A stretch of DNA of 64,000 nt from Aedes albopictus. Its lineage: Eukaryota; Arthropoda; Insecta; Diptera; Culicidae. This document shows, piece by piece, positions 57,081 through 64,000 of the stretch. Below the pieces are notes generated by a model, which saw nothing but the letters and a program-made list of their open reading frames with translations, was not told the DNA's origin and did no database searches. Every line of letters starts with the position of its first letter. The stretch's first letter is position 1. The stretch spans positions 315,157,164 through 315,221,163 of the forward strand of contig NC_085137.1 of the NCBI RefSeq assembly GCF_035046485.1, in the 5' to 3' direction. Made by a program: the position numbers and the translations under genes.

Positions 57081-58197
57081 TTTTTTTTTATTCATATTCG
57101 TTTATTTTACAGGCCCAAACGCCCGGGAGCTTAACGGGGCCGAATAACAATACTTCCCAAGAGGAAATTAACATATCAGTTGGAATCACAATCAATTATT
57201 TCGGATCCCTGAATGGCACAAATTTTTTTCTTCTCCTTGCCTCGCCGAGTTGACAGCCGTCGCTTGTTGGTACACGCATCAAAGCTTTCACACGGAGATG
57301 TAGATCCATCATCGTTCTGGTCATCGTCGTCGTCGTCGATATCGCTCTTTGTCTGTTGCTGTGTGGATTGGTCCGTAGGTAGGCTTTTTGTCTTGTTTTC
57401 GATCGCAGAAATCACACGTTTGCCGCTGCTCGTTTCGGAAGAAGATGGAATTGATTGCACATTTGGAATCGGCGGGAACTCTGTCTCGTTGAATATTGTT
57501 TCGTTTGATGGAGTTGCTGATGCTGTTGTTGGTGTGTTCTTGTTTTCGGATGCTGTTACATCGGAACACTTCTGGTTGGGATGTGCTGATTTTGAGCAAT
57601 ATCTACAGGTTCGAATCTGATTTGGATGATGAACTGTAGCCATCTGATTATCTATTGTGATAAATGATAGGATAGACTGTTTGAGTCTCATTTATAGAAC
57701 TCGTACTCCGTTGAAAACACCGCCAAAGTAATTCTTCCAACGCTCATTTTGGATGGAGATGACGTCTCCAAACCTCATCATAAAATTTCCAACGGTTGTA
57801 TGAGGCATGGACGGCGGAAGGTCACACACTCTTACGGTAACCGCCTCGCTATCAACGTAGACGGGGATCTTGAAGGGCTTGTCGTTGTAAATGAAAGACC
57901 GTTGGATATTATGCGCTTTTTCGTATCGCAGTGCTATATCACGGTCTTTCATTTCAATATACACACAGTTACGGGTGTGGTGTAACTGTATGCTGTTGAC
58001 ACCCGCGATATTTAACTTAATTTCATTCTCCAGAAAATGATGGACTCTGCCAACATCTGGTCGAACTGGGAGAACGTTAAAATCCACTACAAGAGTGTTT
58101 TTTCGAACACTATACATTTTTACTACCAGAAAACAAAACGGAGCACGGGAGCGAATAGTAAACACGTCCGAAGGCTGTTAGTATTGGCTGTCAACTC
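57081..58197 (-). mobile_element. ORF1-only non-LTR derivative with target duplication
   Basis: GTCAGGGTTCTTT occurs at both edges (57068-57080, 58198-58210); the minus strand ends in poly-A. It holds a 5' leader, one gag-like ORF and a short 3' UTR (GGCCCCGTTAAGC, AATAAACG) but no endonuclease or RT, so it must rely on proteins of another element. Confidence 0.85.
57176..58165 (-). pseudogene. Gag-like ORF1 with CCHC knuckle, one in-frame stop
   Basis: About 328 codons in one frame, split by a single TAA at 57692-57694 between GVFNGVRVL and MRLKQS. Likely start is MYSVRKNTL near 58114. The N-terminal half resembles mosquito Jockey-type ORF1 proteins; the C-terminal half has the zinc knuckle CRYCSKSAHPNQKC (C-x2-C-x4-H-x4-C), then a Ser/Thr region, an Asp run and a basic patch RRLSTRRGKEKKK. 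Apart from the stop the frame is clean, which suggests a young insertion. Confidence 0.8.
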
Positions 58198-58816
58198 GTC
58201 AGGGTTCTTTGTCCATCAGTCAATTCTGTAATCGTATTTCTTCTGGCGGATTGCCTTTTCTTTCGCAGCGTTGGTTGCTTACAAAGCTTGTGCTTGATCT
58301 AGGAATTTCTAATCCTAAGGGGGCCCCTAGATTCGGACAACAACACAAGACCGTCTACAATTTGATGTTCGTGTTAGGGGACGGCTTGTATGCTTTGTAC
58401 TGGATCGCTCCTGAAATGTTTGGAGCACTACAAATGCACATTAAATTTCAGGGACAGATGTACAAACTTTAGTACAGGTACTCTTGGATATAACGTACAA
58501 AAAAGTTTTCTCTTTGTACGTTATATCGAAATGCGCGTTATATCGAAGCAGAGAAAAATTTAATATTTTTAATGCTAGTATTGATGTATTCGACGTGAAA
58601 TTAATCCCAAATAATGATTTCGGTGAAATTCACAAAACCAATAATAAAAAACTTGAGTTTTGACGAAAAAGTCATTTCGTTTTTTGTGCTTCGATATAAC
58701 GTACATTTTGCTTCGATATAACGTACACTAATTTTTTCCCCAAATTGCGCTAATTCTGGATATCAGGGCTAATACTGCAACAAAACATTGATTTGAGTGA
58801 TTTCGTAGTTTATCTA

Positions 58817-59272
58817 ATGTCGTTTTCGGTTTTAAATTTGGGTCAGAGCTCACCCTGACTCGCAATAACCGAACGAAAACGGATCCGGATCCAACCCAAA
58901 TCGAGTCAACATGTAAACATTGTGCAAATCAATCAAACTGTCAGTTGCACATTTTCGTTAAATTCTGCCTTTTAGAAATTTAACTCACGTGGAAATGTTG
59001 GTTCGCACATTCATTATTAAATGCAAATCACATTTAAGCGAGTCCTTTATCTCTAATATGCTTGAATAGTTAAGAATTTCCAAATCCATTTTGACAGATG
59101 AACCTCGTTCGGGTTCGATCGGAAAAAATCGGCAGAGCGAACCTCACCATGTTTGGGTCGGATCTGGGGCGGATCCGGATCCGACTCGATCGAATAAACG
59201 AACGTTTTGACAGCAGTTAGGGCGGATCCAGAGCGAAACTAGGTTCGCTCCATGAATAAACGAAAACGACAT
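58817..59272. mobile_element. MITE with ATGTCGTTTTCG ends
   Basis: ATGTCGTTTTCGGTTT at the left, AAACGAAAACGACAT at the right. GGATCCGGATCC and GTTCGCTC motifs inside. Target duplication unclear because the next MITE abuts it. Confidence 0.7.
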
Positions 59273-59273
59273 A

Positions 59274-59642
59274 CACGGAGAAACTAAAAAACTCAAAATT
59301 AGGTACTCTTAAACTCAATTTTGAGTTCTTTTTCATCTCCCTTTCAATGCGCTCATTCTGTTGTTGTCAGAGAGTGAAGAGAGAAACAGCCCAACTTATG
59401 CAGTTCCGTGCGTCAAGCCAACACTGAGTTTCTAGCACAGTACTCAAATTTGAGTGAATACAATCTAGTCAAAATTTCGGTTGGATGGAAAAAACTTAAA
59501 ATTAGGTATTTTTTTTCACATGGAAGCAAGCGGGAACAACCCAACAAAAACATCGATTCCATCAACTCAAAATTGGCTTGACGCACGCAACCCCGAAGTT
59601 GGGTGGAAAGAACTCACTTTTGGGTGGTTTCGTCTCTCCGTG
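59274..59642. mobile_element. MITE with CACGGAGAAAC ends
   Basis: CACGGAGAAACT at the left, GTTTCGTCTCTCCGTG at the right, TA on both sides. Abuts the 58817 MITE. Confidence 0.75.
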
Positions 59643-59736
59643 TAAGGGTTATTCTTGGGAAAAATAAAAATTTCCAATGTTGTACGTTATATCGAAGCAA
59701 AATGTACGTTATATCGAATTCGCTATATCGAAGGTA

Positions 59737-61456
59737 CCGTCGATGGGGGTGACAATGGGTCTGGGGGGTGAGATTGGGTCAAAACGGAGAAACATAAAAT
59801 GTGAAATAACTCATCAACTATCGCTAACTTATATTGAAAACTTTGTATTATTTCAAAGAGGAGATGTTTTTAAACGTCATGATGCAGTATAAGATGTTTA
59901 GCAATAAACATTTTTTGTTAAATTTGTGGCTAAACTTATGTGATGAAACTACTAGTAAATCACTCTGAAAAAATTTCTCCTTCGCAATGTTACACACAAG
60001 CACCTTACCGTAAATTTTCTTAGAAGTAGTTAGCTGTAGGTATTACCTGGTTGATGCAATGAAAAAAGTGGGCTGTCAATGCACTTTTTATTTGAAAAAT
60101 CAATATTTTCGACACTATGTCTAAATATTAAGAATGGGGGTGAGATTGGGTCAAGCAAGTTATCGAATGCACATAACCTTAACTAAAAAATCAACTTGTT
60201 ATCCACCCATTTGACTTTAAAGTCGTGCCATGTACCGTATCTTCATAAAAACACGCTTTTTTCGAAAATATGTTGAAGAAGTGTCAAGCGAGTGTGTTCA
60301 TACGTTTAGTGCCTAAACCCATTTATAATAATACACCCATGCGTTTGGACAGCTCCTCTAATCATCATCTAGCCTTTAGTGTACTGCATATTCGTTTCAA
60401 TGTTATTGCGAGAGAGGGTATAATAGTGTGACATGTTGTGTAACATAATATTTGAACGACCCTCTATTTTGAGAGGCCAATGATCATGCACATAAGAGTT
60501 TATAATGGAGGGTTTGGTTAAACATTTCTTCTGCAGTATACTAAAAATATCATGTTTTTTTCAATCAATCTTTCAAAAATGGCGATACAACATACAAACG
60601 TTGTTGGCCGGGGCCCGTGGCGTAGTTGGTCACACGGTCGCTTCATATGCGGATGGTCATGGGTTTGATTCCCAGCCCAGGCACTTGCAATTTTTCGTCA
60701 GTTGCTTTCCCCCGAGAGCAACTGACACTTGACCCTCTTCTGAGCCCCATGGCTCAAACGGACCCGGATACCTGGATATCGGCGAACTGCTACTCATAAT
60801 AGACCCCCAATCGGACTGGAAAGGAACAACAGCCTCCATCATCATCCTTGTGCTCATCATTCTACTAGGTATAAAGTAGAAAAAGTGAAAGCAGCAGAAA
60901 GGCAACCAGTTCGATAAAGTAGAATAGAATCTAGGCGCTGTACAAAATGTAAGTGCAGCTGTCAATTGAAATTGCTGACGTAGTGCCCAAGTGGACAATA
61001 GAGCTGTAAATTAGGTTAAGTGATTAAGAATAAAAAATAAACATACAAACGTTATTTTATCAAATTTCAACAATTTTTTCGATTGTAGGTGGATCCCCTT
61101 TTAGGTGGATTTATCATCTTTTAAAATTACCTAAATTTTTATTCGTCCTGGTTACATTGTATTTTTAATAGATTTACTAGATATGATCAATAAAACTAAC
61201 TTATTATCTTAGATAGGCGACTTCGAATACTTTGACCCATTCTCACCCCCTCTAAGGGGTGAGATTGGGTCAATTTTCAATCATTTGTAGTTTAGTAAGT
61301 AGTTCAAATAATGTGATACTTTTTTGCTAAACTATCATTACCACATAGAAGAGTATACATACCAAATAAAAAGTTATTCCGACTTCAATTGCATTTGTTA
61401 TTTAACATTTAATCTTTGAGTATCCTTTTTTGACCCATTCTCACCCCCAACGACGG
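59737..61456. mobile_element. TA-flanked element with CCGTCG-GGGGGTGA ends
   Basis: CCGTCGATGGGGGTGACAAT and, inverted at the right, CACCCCCAACGACGG; TA on both sides. GGGTGAGATTGGGTC recurs several times inside. Inserted in the 58475-61479 element. Confidence 0.85.
60603..61040 (+). mobile_element. 438 bp tRNA-derived SINE
   Basis: tRNA-like head GTGGCGTAGTTGGTCACACG with B-box GGGTTTGATTCCCAG, a long body, and an A-rich end AATAAAAAATAA. ACATACAAACGTT flanks both sides as 13 bp duplication. Confidence 0.88.
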
Positions 61457-61841
61457 TACGTTATATCGAAGAATACCTGTATAACATACAAAATAAACTG
61501 ACAAAATGTTCACAATTAACAAACGTAACACACTACATGCAATAATCGAAGAATTTTCCACGAATTGCATTCTCCAATTCATGCAAAATTATTACAACTA
61601 TTTTACAAATGTAACAACTTCTTCAAGCTGTACAGTGATATGTAATATTTTGCTTGTTAGCGGGTCAAGCACCTCAAATACCTATCACATAAAAACTCCT
61701 CTCTAAAATTTATTAACAAACGAGTTTCTTCAAGAGTGTTATAGGAAACTTCAAAAATAAACTTTTCGGAGTTATGTAAATACGGAATCTGGGAATCTAC
61801 AAGATTCCTCGCCAAAAAATACATCATTAGCGCTCTTTATA

Positions 61842-62056
61842 CACCTCGTCCTTTTTTTACGTCCATGCTTGGCTAAGTGACAAAAAAATCTACCGCTAAG
61901 ACAATGAGCAAACTCAACAGTTTTATATTTTTTAAAACATCTTCGTAATTGGGAGAAGTGTACAAAAATATAGAAATGTGTGTTTTGATCATTAATTTGT
62001 CGGTAGAAATTTATTTCGCTAAGCCAATAGTGGACGTAAAATAAGGTTTGGGCACC
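61842..62056. mobile_element. ACGTCCA/TGGACGT MITE, copy 2
   Basis: Opposite orientation to 13741-13955. TTTACGTCCATGCTTGGCTA at the left, TAGTGGACGTAAAATAAGG at the right. Confidence 0.8.
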
Positions 62057-62430
62057 TTGGCACGGTAAAGGCTGGGTATGCTGCGCAATTCAGATCCCAT
62101 TGTGATCCACTAGCCTCTGCCCAGCAACTCCTATCCCTACCTCCACGTGGTACCGGCCGGAAACTATGAGCAACCTTAGGGAAGATCGGGTAACCAACCC
62201 CGGTGGGAACTTTGGTCGTAGGCTGACAGGGAAGGGGGGGTTTGCTTCGGTAAACCTGAGCGTCTGTTCTCCAGGAGGAGCGGCTCACAACAGCGTCTGA
62301 TCCCCATGTTAGGGGCGGCTGATCTACGTCCGAGTGCCAGGGAAGGACTCTAAGCTCAACTGTGCACTATGGTCCTCCGGAAAGTAGGGGGTTGGTGTCA
62401 GGCCCTCCCGGATAAAAACTAACCATAGGG
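62057..62430 (+). mobile_element. 5' leader of a non-LTR element (truncated)
   Basis: GC-richer than its surroundings. Contains CTCCACGTGGTACCGGCC, GGTAACCAACCCCGGTGGG, CTGAGCGTCTGTTC and GGGGGTTGGTGTCAGGCCCT. Shares its last third with 12264-12375, and CTGAGCGTCTGTTC resembles the RTE leader near 45445. No downstream ORF remains. Confidence 0.5.
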
Positions 62431-64000
62431 TGTATGGTGAAAACCATTTCTGCACCATACAGTGTACCAGCTACAATAAAGTGTATTGTGATGAAATGGT
62501 TCGCTATACTATATATTTACATTGGATTTTTATGTAACAATATATTATACTGTTTTTCTTACGTTTGAACCATTCACTTTTCCGAAACATTATTTTTCCG
62601 TGAATTTTTTTATTATTTCTGGTGTTCGATTTGAATAGGTCGTTTGTTTGCTGTGATTCATATGCAGATTCGACCTATTCAAATCGAACACCAGATTTAT
62701 TCAGTTTAACATTTTTTCCGTGCTTTGTTTTGTTGATGTTTGTGACTTTTTTGATGCAAAGGAAAGCTTTCATAGGAAAGAGAAAAAAGTGAATAAGTTG
62801 AAACATCAATTGAAAATCAATAACATGTTTAAATCAGTGGTAAACCAAATGTCCTATCCTAAGAACTGCAGGTCCAAGCAGGGGTCCAAGAGATATGACG
62901 GGCTAGGTGTGTAGAGTGCGATGAGAGAAATACGAATGTAGGCCAACCCGGAATGATGCAGGTCATATTACCGTAAATCAGTGGATGAGTTCAACATCAA
63001 CACTATTATTTCTGAATTTGCATTTAGGGGTATTTTCTCCTCTTCTCTCATGTGAACTTGCCTTCGACCACAATCGAATCAAATGCGATTGACAAACTTC
63101 ATCTTTGACGCAGAGCCATCTTTAACACATGGACTGGACTGAAAACTGAAATGACTTTTAATATAGGTTCGTCTGCGGGTTCGCTTTTTAACCTAACTTA
63201 TACTTGAATCGAACTTGACAGTTTTCTCATGAGTTGTTATGTATTTCCGTGTATTTCGAACTTTAGTCAAACTGGAGCCTCAATATTGCAATAACGGTTA
63301 AGCACGCTGTAATGATACTTATGTACCTCGTCACCCACTTCATGCAGCTACATTAGTGGTCTAATAATACTTAGCGCGCTCGGCATAGTTCCATCATGCC
63401 GCTCAAAGTGTTGCCACAAATAATGCTTAGTTTGCGAAACCCAGTTATCTGGCTGGTGGGGCATGGGAGCCTAAGCTTCAACTGTTAATGCAATCAGAGA
63501 CTACTCAGACCTCGACTCAGACTTGCACGTGGGCGATCCAATATATGAAGGGTTATCCAAAACGCTCTGGAGAATTCCCAAAGCGTATCTCATAATGCTA
63601 GTAAGCCTGAGATGCCATTAACAGGAGGAAAATTACAAGATAATATAACATATGGTTTATGTAATGTAAACCAACACAACATAACAAAAGAGAACCATAT
63701 TAAAACCCACGTATCAGTATTTATAACAATTCATTTACAATATAATGTATGGTTTTGCAAAAAAATATATATGAAGAAAAATATTTTTTTATATTGTTAC
63801 GATACTTAACCACCCGTATAGTATATTGTAAAAATCTTATTTACAATTTACTGTATGGTGTTTACATTACATTTTATTGTTTTTGTATTTTTATTTTTAC
63901 AGTAGTGTCTATTGTAAAAATATGGTTTTAAATAGTACTGTTACAATACAACGTTTGGTTTTTCTACTGTATTTTTTATTCGGGCTACGAGCCAGCCGTA
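62431..64000. other. Gene-free AT-rich end of window
   Basis: Contains a perfect 24 bp inverted repeat (62619-62642 with 62671-62694, CTGGTGTTCGATTTGAATAG and complement). ACCATA, AAACCA and TACAGTA-like motifs recur at 62425-62560 and 63640-63960, suggesting one more element extending past the window. No gene recognised. Confidence 0.45.

Larger units (their letters stand above)
58475..61479. mobile_element. 3 kb TA-flanked element with GATATAACGTAC repeats (outer nest)
   Basis: Ends CAGGTACTCTTGGATATAAC and inverted GTTATATCGAAGAATACCTG with TA outside. CGATATAACGTAC and its complement recur near both ends. It contains at least three other elements and a SINE. Confidence 0.85.

Noticed and set aside
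60603..60690. tRNA-like sequences here and at 262, 17830, 19747, 26008, 32519, 45705 as true tRNA genes
   Set aside because: All continue into SINE bodies, have target duplications or lack a consistent cloverleaf; A and B boxes alone do not make a tRNA gene.

Overview
The window looks like nuclear DNA of a mosquito, most likely Aedes. It is AT-rich, its two host genes are split by introns, one intron is about 17.6 kb, and the space between exons is packed with transposable elements. These include tRNA-derived SINEs of a Feilai-like type, RTE-type and Jockey/CR1-type non-LTR elements, a gypsy-type remnant, many TA-flanked inverted-repeat elements and hAT-like elements. No prokaryotic, CRISPR or organellar feature was seen.

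Host gene 1 (plus strand, about 7.95-29.75 kb, 5' part outside the window) is dystroglycan (Dg). Seven exons encode 949 residues: a Thr/Ser-rich mucin-like region with two acidic patches, two cadherin-like plus SEA-like modules, one transmembrane helix and a cytoplasmic tail ending in PPPYVSP. The last 41 codons lie behind a 17.6 kb intron. Host gene 2 (minus strand, about 53.18-55.56 kb, first exon not found) is NOL9, the nucleolar polynucleotide 5'-kinase of pre-rRNA processing, with an acidic N-terminus and the P-loop GGKGSGKST.

Layout: 0.1-5.5 kb, nested TA-flanked inverted-repeat elements with a SINE and a tagctgaccc-type unit. 6-8 kb, a foldback MITE and plain sequence. 8-12 kb, Dg exons. 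12-29.6 kb, the giant Dg intron, holding a gypsy pol remnant and an RTE element on the minus strand that is split by an 8.26 kb long-inverted-repeat element; that element carries further insertions, including a 12-mer-like minisatellite. 29.6-41 kb, Dg terminal exon, probable 3' UTR, MITEs and short tandem repeats. 41-45 kb, a poly(A) retrocopy with a 28 bp target duplication and a non-LTR RT gene interrupted by an 868 bp TA element. 45.4-52 kb, a second RTE element (plus) broken by three DNA elements. 52-56 kb, SINE, hairpin MITE and NOL9. 56-62 kb, second copy of the retrocopy, an ORF1-only retroelement and a four-deep nest of small elements. 62-64 kb, a non-LTR 5' region and AT-rich DNA.

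The two host genes have no visible functional link. Much of the value lies in insertion junctions: many elements have exact target duplications, so the order of insertion can be read from the sequence. All family assignments are by eye; no database search was run.
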